Positions 26,908-36,449 of a stretch of 64,000 nucleotides of DNA are shown piece by piece. Location: positions 6,315,282-6,379,281 of the forward strand of contig NZ_CP021425.1 of NCBI RefSeq assembly GCF_002162375.1, in the 5' to 3' direction. The stretch comes from Oleiphilus messinensis (GTDB lineage: Bacteria; Pseudomonadota; Gammaproteobacteria; Pseudomonadales; Oleiphilaceae). The stretch's first letter is position 1. Each line of letters opens with the position of its first letter. The notes under the pieces are model-generated. The model was not told the origin of the DNA and did no database searches. It saw only the letters and a program-made list of their open reading frames with translations. Position numbers and translations under genes: made by a program.

Positions 26908-29274
26908 TTAAACCAACTTACCTTGAATATACTGATCAGCACCGGCTTCTACAACAGTATAGCCTAATGCGCTGTAACCTTTCTGCCGCCTTTGAAACAT
27001 TCTTTGTAGCATTGGTAATCCACTATCCACATAATCATAAATGACTACTTTGTCTTTTCCTTCTGCTTCGCGATGGATACGACCGGCATACTGAGCTAGC
27101 GAGCCTTTCCAGGAAATAGGAAGCGCCAGAAATAATGTATCGAGTTTTGGCAGATCAAATCCCTCACCGATGTATTTGCCAGTTGCGATCAGCACTTTCG
27201 TTTTATTTAACGAGTCCATGGCATCTTTACGCTCTTTAACTTTCATGCCTCCTCGAAGGATTGTATGAGAAACATCTCTGTCGCTTAAAAGCTCACTTAA
27301 TAAAAGCGCATGTTCTCGTCTTTCAGTCAGAAGAATAGGATTACGCCCTTCGTTGACAGCAAGCACTAGATCTTCAGTAATCTGACGATTTCGTTCTTCG
27401 TTCTCCATTAACCATCGATATACTTCTGCGATATGGGGCCTCGACTCCGAGTCCAGCAAATTTTCAGGCGGAGTAGAGGTAATGGTTTTAGTGATTACCC
27501 GCTGCTCGAACTGGCTTTGCTTCGATGAAGTCACTGTATGGCGGATAGATCCTGCATGCATAAATATTATAGGCTGGTGACCATCCTGTCGTTGAGGTGT
27601 CGCCGTAACACCGAACACATATTTCGAGTGAATTTCATTGAGTAGGCGCTCATAGTTGGGTGCTGAAATATGGTGGCATTCGTCAATGATCACTTGGCCA
27701 TACTCGAAGACACTTTGGTCCACAGTATTATCCTTTCGATTAATCAAGCTCTGGTAGGTGGCGATATCGATGATTCCTGTCGCTTTTCTTTTGCCGCCAC
27801 CAATGACACCAATCTCTGCGTTATCTAAAAACATCGACAATCTCTCTTTCCATTGATCCAGTAGTTGTCGACTATGGACGAGTATCAACGTATTTACTTT
27901 GCGCTTATGAATGACGCCTATTGCCGTAACCGTTTTTCCGAAAGCAGTTGGCGCATGCAATACGCCCACATCATGCTTGCAAAGTGACTTCACAGCAGAT
28001 TTCTGATCAGCTCTTAACTCGCCTTTAAATTTAATGGCTTTAAGCTTTTTCCCTGTTTGCCGCTTATCATCAATTTCTAGTTCAATGTCTTGCTGGCCGA
28101 GGATCTCGACAGTATCGTCATAAGATCCCCGGGGAACACATAGATAACCCTGCTCAATGGTTGCCAAACATATAAATCGGGGAATACCATTGGTCGAGAA
28201 TCGCAGTGCCTGTGTCTTGAAGAATACAGGGTTTGAAAAACTCGCTACGCGCTTCATTCTCGCAATAAGTGCCTGAGGTAGGCCCTCAATAGGAATATAG
28301 ATTTTGTTTGCCAAAACAAGACCGACATTTGCAGGACAGTTTTCAATTTTATCCTTTTTAACCGGGAAGGATTTCTCCCAAGGTTTCAGCTCCGGTTCAC
28401 TCTCGCCGGTATCTTCCAATTGATCAAGCAGACTACTCAGTTCTCGCCTGCTAATTTTTCTGAGACTTTGGAGAATAGCCCATTGATCAGGATACGGGTT
28501 GAAATGCTCATCAACAAAAACAGAATTCCCAACTTGTCTCGGCCCATTCTGTAACGGCAGCGCAATGAGATTCCCAAAACCTCCTTCAGGCATGGTATCT
28601 TGATTCGGAAAAAGTCTATCGTAAGACTCGAAAGATAAACCAGCATGCTTTTCCATTGCCTTATCTAATAACGCAAAACCTAATCTGCGAGCATCACTCG
28701 CTGGCACAGTTTCTTCAAAGAATATCCAAACATGTGCGCCATTCCCTGATCGAGACCGCTCGACTATAAATGGTAAAGAAAAGTCGACACATGTCTGCCG
28801 AAATGCCAATACTGATGGCTGCCAGTCTGTCTTATCAAAATCGACGGCCAGAAACCAACAATCATCGTCCGGTAATAGAGGGTACAAACCTACGGTATGC
28901 TTACCCGCAAGGTGATCATAAATAACGGAATAATCTATCGGGACAAAGATGCGATGTGAACAATCCCCACATTTAATCCTGGGTTTATTGCAAATACCCT
29001 GTTTCCACTCATTGGCACAGGCGACAGAATAACCGCTACGGCCTTGTTTATTTTCCCATCGTAAAGAAAAGATGTCTGTTCTGCCTTTGAACAAACTAGA
29101 AAATAGCGCCACTTTTTGTTCAAGGCTGAGCAATTCAGTCTGTTGAGCGGTACGTAAACCCGAATGGCGTTCTTGCTGCAGGAGTTGCTTACGATTTAAT
29201 AACTGATTTTTCTCCTTTTCTAGAACAAGTAAGCGCTCTTCTATTTGTGCTAACTCTTGTTCTATGGAAGTCAT
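26908..29274 (-). CDS. TOTE-type archaeo-eukaryotic primase fused to SF2 helicase
   Basis: A 788-aa multidomain protein. Residues 1-50 are coiled coil. A Cys cluster at C87, C95, C102 and C105 resembles a zinc finger. An AEP primase domain follows with the D145-x-D147 pair in LAVDFDK and SRSGNGAHVW (174-183) supplying the catalytic His. The helicase half has Walker A APTAFGKT (441-448), DECHH (531-535), FGVTATPQRQDG (554-565), IATGKYIGEGFDLP and the arginine-finger motif QYAGRIHR. This AEP plus XPB-like helicase layout is that of TOTE conflict systems, predicted to act against invading nucleic acid. No nuclease domain is fused. The gene starts 1 nt after the stop of a small membrane protein gene and lies downstream of jetD on the same strand. 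Confidence 0.82.
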   Translation of the reverse strand: MTSIEQELAQIEERLLVLEKEKNQLLNRKQLLQQERHSGLRTAQQTELLSLEQKVALFSSLFKGRTDIFSLRWENKQGRSGYSVACANEWKQGICNKPRIKCGDCSHRIFVPIDYSVIYDHLAGKHTVGLYPLLPDDDCWFLAVDFDKTDWQPSVLAFRQTCVDFSLPFIVERSRSGNGAHVWIFFEETVPASDARRLGFALLDKAMEKHAGLSFESYDRLFPNQDTMPEGGFGNLIALPLQNGPRQVGNSVFVDEHFNPYPDQWAILQSLRKISRRELSSLLDQLEDTGESEPELKPWEKSFPVKKDKIENCPANVGLVLANKIYIPIEGLPQALIARMKRVASFSNPVFFKTQALRFSTNGIPRFICLATIEQGYLCVPRGSYDDTVEILGQQDIELEIDDKRQTGKKLKAIKFKGELRADQKSAVKSLCKHDVGVLHAPTAFGKTVTAIGVIHKRKVNTLILVHSRQLLDQWKERLSMFLDNAEIGVIGGGKRKATGIIDIATYQSLINRKDNTVDQSVFEYGQVIIDECHHISAPNYERLLNEIHSKYVFGVTATPQRQDGHQPIIFMHAGSIRHTVTSSKQSQFEQRVITKTITSTPPENLLDSESRPHIAEVYRWLMENEERNRQITEDLVLAVNEGRNPILLTERREHALLLSELLSDRDVSHTILRGGMKVKERKDAMDSLNKTKVLIATGKYIGEGFDLPKLDTLFLALPISWKGSLAQYAGRIHREAEGKDKVVIYDYVDSGLPMLQRMFQRRQKGYSALGYTVVEAGADQYIQGKLV

Positions 29275-29275
29275 G

Positions 29276-29545
29276 CTAGTTCTTTGTTAAATGATCCATC
29301 TGGTGAAAAACAGTCAGTGTTCGTACTCTCGCCACCATGAAAAGCCCACCGGCCGATGCCAAAAGAATTGCCAAGGCATTCAACAATGCCCCTTTGTCAG
29401 AGAGAATAAAAACAAAAATTCCTGACGCATACAGAATCAGGCTTTGAAAACCTTGTTTTAACATTTTAGTAGGCAAGAACTGCAGTAACATCAAGAGTGT
29501 AATAAAGCTCATAAGTAGCGTAAAAAACAAATCAAATTTTTCCAT
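29276..29545 (-). CDS. Small membrane protein coupled to the primase-helicase
   Basis: An 89-aa protein with three likely membrane segments (about residues 7-24, 33-48 and 54-72) and a charged C-terminus. No family is recognised. TAG and the next ATG are separated by one base, so translation of the following primase-helicase is probably coupled. It starts 75 nt after the end of jetD, which makes it a likely member of the same transcript as the Wadjet genes. A membrane partner for a TOTE-type protein would be unusual. Confidence 0.6.
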   Translation of the reverse strand: MEKFDLFFTLLMSFITLLMLLQFLPTKMLKQGFQSLILYASGIFVFILSDKGALLNALAILLASAGGLFMVARVRTLTVFHQMDHLTKN

Positions 29546-29620
29546 AATCTCTAATTCCGTGCTCTTCTATAGTTTATTATACCGAGTGACTCCGCCCTGC
29601 GCTCTTTTACCTCACCGAAG

Positions 29621-30775
29621 CTACGAACTCGTTTTATTTCTCCAACACTTCAGAGCCATCTTAACACCTGCTTCTGGCAAATACTCCTGTTCCAATCGGC
29701 CTCTCTCTTGTGTCAATAGATAATCGTAGAAACGAGATTCAGTTTCGGTCAACCCCTCTGGAGTAACCTGTTGAGCTAGAGCAGGTTCATGAACAGCATT
29801 ATCAGCAGAATAACAATCAAATAGAGATTGATTCATCAACAAGGATTCGACACTTGCCCTATACAGCCTTGCTCGGGCCAACATCAGCAATCCCCAAGTG
29901 TCCATATCTCCCCAATAGCCAATGGATTGGTCATCAAAAACTTCAGAACCTAACCACTGTAAATCTAAACCTGCACCAAGAATAGCTATCGTTCCGGCTA
30001 ACTCAGGTAATAAATGAATGCATTGTTCATTTTCAACCACTAGCACATGGGAACCAGGCAATCGTTTTTGCGATAACTCACTGGTAGGTACTCTCATACG
30101 TTGAAATGGCAAAAGGTGTTGATCAAGAGGTGTAAGCATAACCCAGTGGTCATTTTCACTATAAGCATCGAGAAAAGCATGCAACCCCAATTCGCTCGCG
30201 AGCCCGTCATAACGTTCGTCTAATAAGCAGATCAGAAGGCTACCATTACGCTCGAAAAATTTTGTGTCGATGCCAAGCCCACCAAGTAATCGTAATGGTC
30301 TTCCTCTAGCATCTCCAGGTGATAAAGATTCTGCCAAACGGGCTGTTGTCACAACTTCATCTATATCTTTGCCACGCCAAATCGATCTATTACGAACGAT
30401 AGGCTCCCGAAATAATTCGTGGACAGAAGAGACAATATGTTCAAGCGCTGAAAATTCATCCTTTACGCTTTTGTCAGCTGTAGCGGCAATCCACTCGGAA
30501 GGCGAGCGCAAGATCCATCGAACAGGCATGGAAACAGCTTTTGCGCCAGCCCGGTATTTAATGGGCTCCCAGATGACCTCGCCTATCTCTACTTCTCGCC
30601 AATGTCTAATGTGGGATTCTACAGACTTCGTCTGTCCTACGAATTCTGCTCCTGTTGGTTTACCAATTGGAAACTCAAGAGGCCAAGCCTCTGATGATAA
30701 AAGACGTTCAACTCGAATAGAAGGTTGGTGCCACTGCTTTGCTAAACGAACAGCAATTTCATTCGGTGATTTCAT
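29621..30775 (-). CDS. jetD: Wadjet JetD: Toprim-domain DNA-cleaving subunit
   Basis: The nuclease of the Wadjet system, which cuts closed circular plasmid DNA after extrusion by the SMC complex. The 384-aa protein has the N-terminal DUF3322 region and a C-terminal DUF2220/Toprim domain. The Toprim metal residues are visible as E248 in VLVVENEQ and D290-x-D292 in YWGDMDTWG. The start overlaps jetC by 17 nt, so it is the last gene of a four-gene overlapping operon. All acidic residues expected for catalysis appear intact. Confidence 0.9.
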   Translation of the reverse strand: MKSPNEIAVRLAKQWHQPSIRVERLLSSEAWPLEFPIGKPTGAEFVGQTKSVESHIRHWREVEIGEVIWEPIKYRAGAKAVSMPVRWILRSPSEWIAATADKSVKDEFSALEHIVSSVHELFREPIVRNRSIWRGKDIDEVVTTARLAESLSPGDARGRPLRLLGGLGIDTKFFERNGSLLICLLDERYDGLASELGLHAFLDAYSENDHWVMLTPLDQHLLPFQRMRVPTSELSQKRLPGSHVLVVENEQCIHLLPELAGTIAILGAGLDLQWLGSEVFDDQSIGYWGDMDTWGLLMLARARLYRASVESLLMNQSLFDCYSADNAVHEPALAQQVTPEGLTETESRFYDYLLTQERGRLEQEYLPEAGVKMALKCWRNKTSS

Positions 30776-33700
30776 CCACCACCTCTGTTCGCTGCCGGTG
30801 AATCGTGTCTAGCTCCCTCCAGCTTAGGGTTGTCAATGTTGAAAATGTTCCTCTACGGTGAACCACAATAGCAGAACGGGTATGGTTACGAAGCAGGCGC
30901 ATTTCTTTATTTGGCGTAATGAACAACGCATGTAATCCAAACTCCTTTAGCGCGGCTATAATACGACCAGCCACAGCATGTGAACTGCGTGAGAAAGCCT
31001 CGTCCAAAACTATCGTGCCGAACAGAGGTCGACTGCTGCCATCGGGACAAAGTGCATAACTCAGAGAAGCAGTCAGTACATAAGAAGCAATAATTTCCTT
31101 TTCGCCCCCACTACCACCCTGAGAGCCTCGACGAGTGTGCAACACGTTACCATTAGAACGATCAATGACGGACACTTTAAATTCAAGCCGGAACCTAGGG
31201 TCAAGTAACGCTTTTGCCGCCATCGTTCTACTGCGCTCACAGGCATCACGCAATAAACTGACAATATGCTGTAATGCTTTGAAGTGACTTTCGCCTTCAT
31301 CTTCGATAAAGCGCGCAGAGTTAAGCGTTTTAACGGCCTTGTTAAAACTGCGCAAACTTTCGTGAATGACTTTTGTAGACACTAGCTGCAAATAATGGCC
31401 TTGCTGGAAATCCACCCTGCGAAGAGTCTGATTAACGTCTTCAAGCTTCTCCTCGATTCTCTCAACTTCACTGTTAATCGTCATGAGCAATTGGGTCACG
31501 CCTTCATCAGAAGATCGGTTGAGGTATTCCTGAAACCTTCGACGTTTCTCTGGTAATGCTTCTTCCGTGAGTGTCTTCAGTCGATCGAGATATTTTGGGA
31601 CATCCTCGAGTTCCCGGCCAACCTCCGACAAGGCGCCTCTATCTTCTCGCTGAGCATCTGACATTCGCTTTACTAGGTCTTTACTTAACAAATTTTGTGT
31701 ACCAACGAGTTTATCTATATTCGACTGCAATTGTTCAAACTGTTGTTTCTCCAGTTCATCCAACTCTTCAATCTGATCTGCAGAAATCTTGGAGAAACTA
31801 GCTTCCGCCAAGGTGATATTTTCACCTGTAAGTCCTAGCTCTGATTTTTTAAACGCTTTTTGCTTTTGTCGTTCTGCATTTTGTTGATTTGCTTCTAAAA
31901 GCGCGCAAGTTTTTATACAAGTTGTTCGATGCTCATCAAGCGACTTCAGTTGCTGTTCAGCTTCTTTTAACTTCCGCTTTGCTGAAGCAACATCAGAGTC
32001 TGGCGCCGTTAATTTTTGAAGCTTATCCCTTAGGCTATTTAATTCTTCCTTCGCTTGCTCGATATTGATTTCATCAAAATTTAGTTGTTGCAAGTTTTCT
32101 AACAGTTCTTTTTGCTGGGTATTCACGGCAACTTGCTCTTTTGCTTTTTCCAGCTGGGCGACTAGATCATTCAGACAACTTTTCGCTTCTTTGATCTTCA
32201 GCGCCAAATAATGCAATCGATCCCGATTATCAAATCCGGTTAACCAGTCTTCATCAAGGCGTTTTTGATCTTGCTTATCAAAAAAACGCGCCTTACCTGA
32301 CATCAGTCCTTGCGCGGTCATAGCGTGCTGGGTGTGCCTAAGTTTTTCCGCAGAATCGACACAATGCCGATCAATTCCCGCTAACAATTCTTTAACAGCT
32401 TCACGATACGAGTGTGATTTAAACTCCAGCTTGCGGGTAAAACCATCGTCAAAAAATCGGGGCTGTTTATCTACCTGCTTAACTTCCAAAATACGAACAT
32501 GTAACTGGTTGTGCCGGTGATTAACCCAAGTCAAGGCAAGCTTTGCCTTTTCCGGCGGCACCAATATTCGCAGTCGATGACTACCAATGGCCCTTTCTAT
32601 AGCACCTCGCCATTCATGCTCGTCTTCTTTAACCTGTACGAGCTCGGCTACAAAAGGAAGAGCGTCTTCATCTATACCCAATTCTTTTGCCAATTCCGTT
32701 CGAAAACGCTGATATTTTGCGGGTATATTAGAACTAGGACGTTGCTGAATATCCGCTAGTTCTGTTTCTAGCTCTTGCAGGTTATTCCTCGCTTGTTGCT
32801 CGTCACTACCCAGCTGGAAAGCGGTTTTTTGATTCTCGCTTAAGATTTGCTCAACCTCAGCTATACGAGTTTTACAAATCGCTTGATTAGACGCCAGTGC
32901 CTCCCTAGAAAGCTCCGCTGATAAATCAAGATTCTTGGCTAAATTCAAATACTGATTGGCAACACCCTCTATACGGGCTTTGGCACTGGCTTTTTCTTCA
33001 ATAAGCTGTTCAAGTACTTGAATGTTCGAGCCGCCCAGTTGCAGGTATTGCTCCCTAAAGCTATCTCGCTGTTTCTCCTGAAGATCAAAACGTTCTTGGA
33101 TGTTTAGTTTTTTTGCATTCGCTTGTTCTAACGCTTCCGTCAATCGTAGGTATTCTTCGCGCCATAATTGGTAGGCTTGACGACCAAACCAAACGGGCAG
33201 AATGCGTTGTAAGTGCTTCTTTTCTTTTAGCAAATGTTCATTCTTTTGGTACTTTTCCCAATAGAGTTTCACGGGTTCCAATGATTTCTGTTGGCGACGG
33301 GCTATCTCCAATTCCTCGTGAATTGAAGTGAGGTCATCAAAACTGTCTGCTACTTCCTTAGCGCGTTCGAATTGTGAGGTGTCGTCTAGCACCAGGTCCC
33401 GAAATATTTCATCTATGCTATTAAGCTGCTTGAGTCCTGCTGCTCGATTTAGGAGATTAAACGCATTCTCTCTCACATCAAAATAGTCCCTTATTCGCGA
33501 GAGAAAGTTTTTCTTGCTGGGGTAGGTCCAAATTCCAGTATCAGTTTTGTCTAATTGACGTAAAGCACGCATGCCGCCTTCATGCTTCAAAGTTAACCAA
33601 CGCTCCAGAGTTTGATCTGGAGAAGTAGAAAATAGCCACAATTTCTTCATATCTGCGGCTGAAGAGCTTGTATCGTCAAACCAAAGTAATGCCCCTAATC

Positions 33701-34064
33701 GAACAATACTTTCACCGTTATCATAGGTAGCGGCTATGCCGGTTAATGTTTTATCGGGTCGAGTAATGTGAGACTGGTCCATCCCACCATCTCCGGGGCC
33801 AGAAACACCGCGAACGTAGGATACCAAGTCTCGGTCACTTTCATGACCTCCTGTAGAGGCTAGATTATATCTTGGGCTCGCGGAAAGTAATGTCATCAAG
33901 GCGTCAACCAGCGTGGTTTTACCGCTTCCCGTTGGCCCGATAATGGCCGTACCTTCCGGGTCAATCTGAGCGCAGTGATGACCGTTAAAACCACCCCAAT
34001 TAAAAAACTCTAATTCCTTTAAAACATAGGTTGGATCTAATTGCCACATCGTTTCTTGGCTCAT
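30759..34064 (-). CDS. jetC: Wadjet JetC: SMC-like ATPase
   Basis: The motor of the Wadjet complex, a MukB-like SMC protein of 1101 aa that extrudes DNA loops using ATP. Walker A is GPTGSGKT at residues 43-50. Long coiled coils span about residues 280-900 with a hinge-like globular part near 440-560. The ABC signature is GSQGGSGGEKE, and Walker B is FGTIVLDEAFSRSSH near the C-terminus. All ATPase motifs are intact. Overlaps jetB by 4 nt (ATGA) and jetD by 17 nt. Confidence 0.92.
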   Translation of the reverse strand: MSQETMWQLDPTYVLKELEFFNWGGFNGHHCAQIDPEGTAIIGPTGSGKTTLVDALMTLLSASPRYNLASTGGHESDRDLVSYVRGVSGPGDGGMDQSHITRPDKTLTGIAATYDNGESIVRLGALLWFDDTSSSAADMKKLWLFSTSPDQTLERWLTLKHEGGMRALRQLDKTDTGIWTYPSKKNFLSRIRDYFDVRENAFNLLNRAAGLKQLNSIDEIFRDLVLDDTSQFERAKEVADSFDDLTSIHEELEIARRQQKSLEPVKLYWEKYQKNEHLLKEKKHLQRILPVWFGRQAYQLWREEYLRLTEALEQANAKKLNIQERFDLQEKQRDSFREQYLQLGGSNIQVLEQLIEEKASAKARIEGVANQYLNLAKNLDLSAELSREALASNQAICKTRIAEVEQILSENQKTAFQLGSDEQQARNNLQELETELADIQQRPSSNIPAKYQRFRTELAKELGIDEDALPFVAELVQVKEDEHEWRGAIERAIGSHRLRILVPPEKAKLALTWVNHRHNQLHVRILEVKQVDKQPRFFDDGFTRKLEFKSHSYREAVKELLAGIDRHCVDSAEKLRHTQHAMTAQGLMSGKARFFDKQDQKRLDEDWLTGFDNRDRLHYLALKIKEAKSCLNDLVAQLEKAKEQVAVNTQQKELLENLQQLNFDEINIEQAKEELNSLRDKLQKLTAPDSDVASAKRKLKEAEQQLKSLDEHRTTCIKTCALLEANQQNAERQKQKAFKKSELGLTGENITLAEASFSKISADQIEELDELEKQQFEQLQSNIDKLVGTQNLLSKDLVKRMSDAQREDRGALSEVGRELEDVPKYLDRLKTLTEEALPEKRRRFQEYLNRSSDEGVTQLLMTINSEVERIEEKLEDVNQTLRRVDFQQGHYLQLVSTKVIHESLRSFNKAVKTLNSARFIEDEGESHFKALQHIVSLLRDACERSRTMAAKALLDPRFRLEFKVSVIDRSNGNVLHTRRGSQGGSGGEKEIIASYVLTASLSYALCPDGSSRPLFGTIVLDEAFSRSSHAVAGRIIAALKEFGLHALFITPNKEMRLLRNHTRSAIVVHRRGTFSTLTTLSWRELDTIHRQRTEVVDEITE

Positions 34065-34828
34065 GGTTGCTCCTCCTGATCGTTAGACGATTCTGATTCC
34101 GACAGTCTCTGTTTCAGACCATTCAGCAGCCCTTGGAGGTTTTCTGGGTTCGCCAAGTGAGCGATCATCGGCCTGATTGTTATGCGATCATGAGAATCCG
34201 GGGCAGAAACCAAACCATGACCTTTTAATTGGTCTAGAAGATTGAGCGCTCGTGTTCTCTCCTTTGCCTCGCTACCTGAATCCCCCAAGTAAACTTGGAG
34301 CTGAGGAATCAGTTCATCCACTGCGACAATAGCCTGGGATGCACCACTTCCAGCATCTTGTTCATAAGCAATAAAATACTGTCGAAGTATGGCTATTAGT
34401 AATGACTGTTCGAGTGTTAATCGCTGCTTCCGAACCAACGGATGAGACCACTCATCCTGATCTTCCTGAACATCATCTTTTCTAACCCTTAGGTATACCA
34501 GCCCACGAATCTCATCAGCAAACGCCGAAAGATCAAGAGGTTCAAGAATTGAATTAATCTCCCTCATGTTTGCTATGGCAACTCGGTACAGGTTAGGTTT
34601 CTGGCTTTCTTCCAATAGCCCAAAGCGCAACAATTCTTGGGATGCATCGCGTATTCGCCTTTCAGTGCGGCCTTCAAAATCGCTCTCAATGGGACTACCC
34701 TTCGAGCATTCTTTCGATGCCAGTTTAGAGGTGTCCAAATGGGGTTCTGTTCCCTCCACATCCTCGGCTATTTCTTCCGACTGCCCTGTAATTTGGTCAA
34801 ATATCCCCGGCATCGTTATATCTCCCAA
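34061..34828 (-). CDS. jetB: Wadjet JetB: DUF4194 kleisin-associated (KITE-like) subunit
   Basis: A 255-aa DUF4194-type protein with winged-helix-like content. It corresponds to the MukE/KITE-like subunit that bridges the kleisin JetA to the ATPase JetC. Recognition rests on conserved parts (SQELLRFGLLEE, RVRKDD, LTLEQSLLIAILRQYF) and on position between jetA and jetC. It overlaps jetA by 13 nt and jetC by 4 nt. Confidence 0.85.
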   Translation of the reverse strand: MGDITMPGIFDQITGQSEEIAEDVEGTEPHLDTSKLASKECSKGSPIESDFEGRTERRIRDASQELLRFGLLEESQKPNLYRVAIANMREINSILEPLDLSAFADEIRGLVYLRVRKDDVQEDQDEWSHPLVRKQRLTLEQSLLIAILRQYFIAYEQDAGSGASQAIVAVDELIPQLQVYLGDSGSEAKERTRALNLLDQLKGHGLVSAPDSHDRITIRPMIAHLANPENLQGLLNGLKQRLSESESSNDQEEQP

Positions 34829-36315
34829 TCAATTCCATCTAGATTTTGTGCACTTAGCGCCACAAGTGGCAATTCAAACAGCCAGCGTCGATATTCATCA
34901 TCCCGCAGTTCAAATGACTGCTTTTCACTATCATGAACATCAATACCCGCTTCTCTGGCCATCCCAAGCCATAACGCAAAAGTTTCCAAGTCATGTGCAG
35001 GTGGCAACTTATCAGCCAGCTCTGCAATCGTCATAGGTCTCCCTTCGCTTATCAAAAGCGTCAGTGTTTCCTGGATCGCAGCCTCTCGATCCAGCCCTTC
35101 AAACGCTTCCCAAAAGTCGTCACCTATTTCGTTTAAATTCGCCTCTGTTGTCGACAAATCCAGTTCTTCATCACTTTCATTCTCTAGGGATTTAAAACGC
35201 AATCGCTCATTCACGGGAATCGTCCCAAGAGCGAAGCCAACAGGAGGCAGCGTCGATTCAGCACGGCGAACTTTTTGTCTTTGCCAATCCAATTCCAGAG
35301 CAGCATGCAAAATTTCATTAAGCAAAGCCCCAACGCGATGGTGCTCTGCTGCCAATCCGGTTTTAAGAAAACCTTTTACATCTCGCTCACTACGAGTCCT
35401 AGCCTGCAACACAGACTGACTTTCACGTACGAGCTTTAGATGCAACCATTTAAGATCCACGAGCTGAGAATGTTTTAGCGCTTTGGCCGCAGAAGGGTGA
35501 GACAGAATGTTGCGCAAACGCAGGCGCATATTGTCTAGCTCAATACTCTGACGCAGTTGCTGCTGAAAGCTATCAAAAACGCGCCCCTCCGGAGTATTGA
35601 GCAGTGCTTCCTGCCCATTTAACAATCGGTCAACAATGTCACCTCTATGATAACTTTCTGACATGATTGATTGGCGAAGCTCTCGGTCGGCCTCGCGCCA
35701 GGAATCTTCAATTCGGCGAAAGTCAGCTCTTAAACCTGTAGCTAATCCATACACCTCCCGAATACGCTCGACTGCATCCTCTCCTGATAGAACCGAGATA
35801 TTCCCAGCTTCCGCGTCTTCCAACTCCAACTCTAGTGCTTTAATTTTTCGTCTTAGTGACGCAATCCGACTTTCCTTACTTGGATTGAGCCCCTCCTCCA
35901 AGCTTTCAATTTCCCTTTGAACAACTGATAAACGGGATGCGGTCGACGTCATAATGCGGTTATCCAGAGACTCTATAAATTGGATAGCTGTTGATAAAGC
36001 ATCGGTTGCGTATATTCTTTGCCCGCGCTCTATCACTAAACGGCTCTTAATCCATTTCCTTAACTCACGCCCAGCCAGTAACCGGGTATTATTGGAGTCG
36101 ATGTCATAATCATCCTGATCGGCATATTCCAACAACATTGCAGAAAGTGCCTGCAAAGCATCTTCCTCGGCAATTCCGTCTTCGGTCATTTCAAATAACG
36201 AAGTTAAACAACCGAGCACTAAAGGCGCCCGAGGCGATGCAAGTAACAACCAAGCAGGATGTTGCTTACGAGCTGAAATATATTTTTGTGTACGTTGTTG
36301 AGCAGACACGTCCAT
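34816..36315 (-). CDS. jetA: Wadjet JetA: DUF3375 kleisin-like subunit
   Basis: The first gene of the Wadjet operon, encoding a DUF3375 protein of 499 aa. It functions as the kleisin (MukF-like) subunit of the SMC complex. The N-terminal winged-helix region includes HPAWLLLASPRAPLVLGCL, a coiled coil lies around residues 155-190, and the C-terminus has a second helical region ending ALSAQNLDGIDWEI. The operon order jetA-jetB-jetC-jetD is canonical. A divergent WYL regulator lies across a 134-nt spacer with a palindrome. Confidence 0.88.
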   Translation of the reverse strand: MDVSAQQRTQKYISARKQHPAWLLLASPRAPLVLGCLTSLFEMTEDGIAEEDALQALSAMLLEYADQDDYDIDSNNTRLLAGRELRKWIKSRLVIERGQRIYATDALSTAIQFIESLDNRIMTSTASRLSVVQREIESLEEGLNPSKESRIASLRRKIKALELELEDAEAGNISVLSGEDAVERIREVYGLATGLRADFRRIEDSWREADRELRQSIMSESYHRGDIVDRLLNGQEALLNTPEGRVFDSFQQQLRQSIELDNMRLRLRNILSHPSAAKALKHSQLVDLKWLHLKLVRESQSVLQARTRSERDVKGFLKTGLAAEHHRVGALLNEILHAALELDWQRQKVRRAESTLPPVGFALGTIPVNERLRFKSLENESDEELDLSTTEANLNEIGDDFWEAFEGLDREAAIQETLTLLISEGRPMTIAELADKLPPAHDLETFALWLGMAREAGIDVHDSEKQSFELRDDEYRRWLFELPLVALSAQNLDGIDWEI

Positions 36316-36371
36316 GACTCACCTATTTGAGAGATAGCTCGATTACCATAAAACCTATAATATGTCGTCAT

Positions 36372-36385
36372 TAGATACATATCTA
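36372..36385. promoter_or_regulatory. Palindrome in the jetA/WYL divergent spacer (candidate operator)
   Basis: TAGATACATATCTA consists of perfect 6-bp arms around CA. It lies between the jetA start (36315) and the regulator start (36450). The spacer also contains ATATGTCG twice in direct orientation (near 36360 and 36419). A possible jetA -10 box (TATAGA) overlaps the palindrome on the minus strand, which would suit repression. Confidence 0.45.
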
Positions 36386-36449
36386 TACTGTCTACATACA
36401 CACGTACAATTTTCAACCATATGTCGAACCAAGTTGTAAGGTGACAGCC

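Noticed and set aside
30264..30812. 182-aa ORF antisense to jetD
   Set aside because: Lies within the jetD/jetC coding region and shows no domain.
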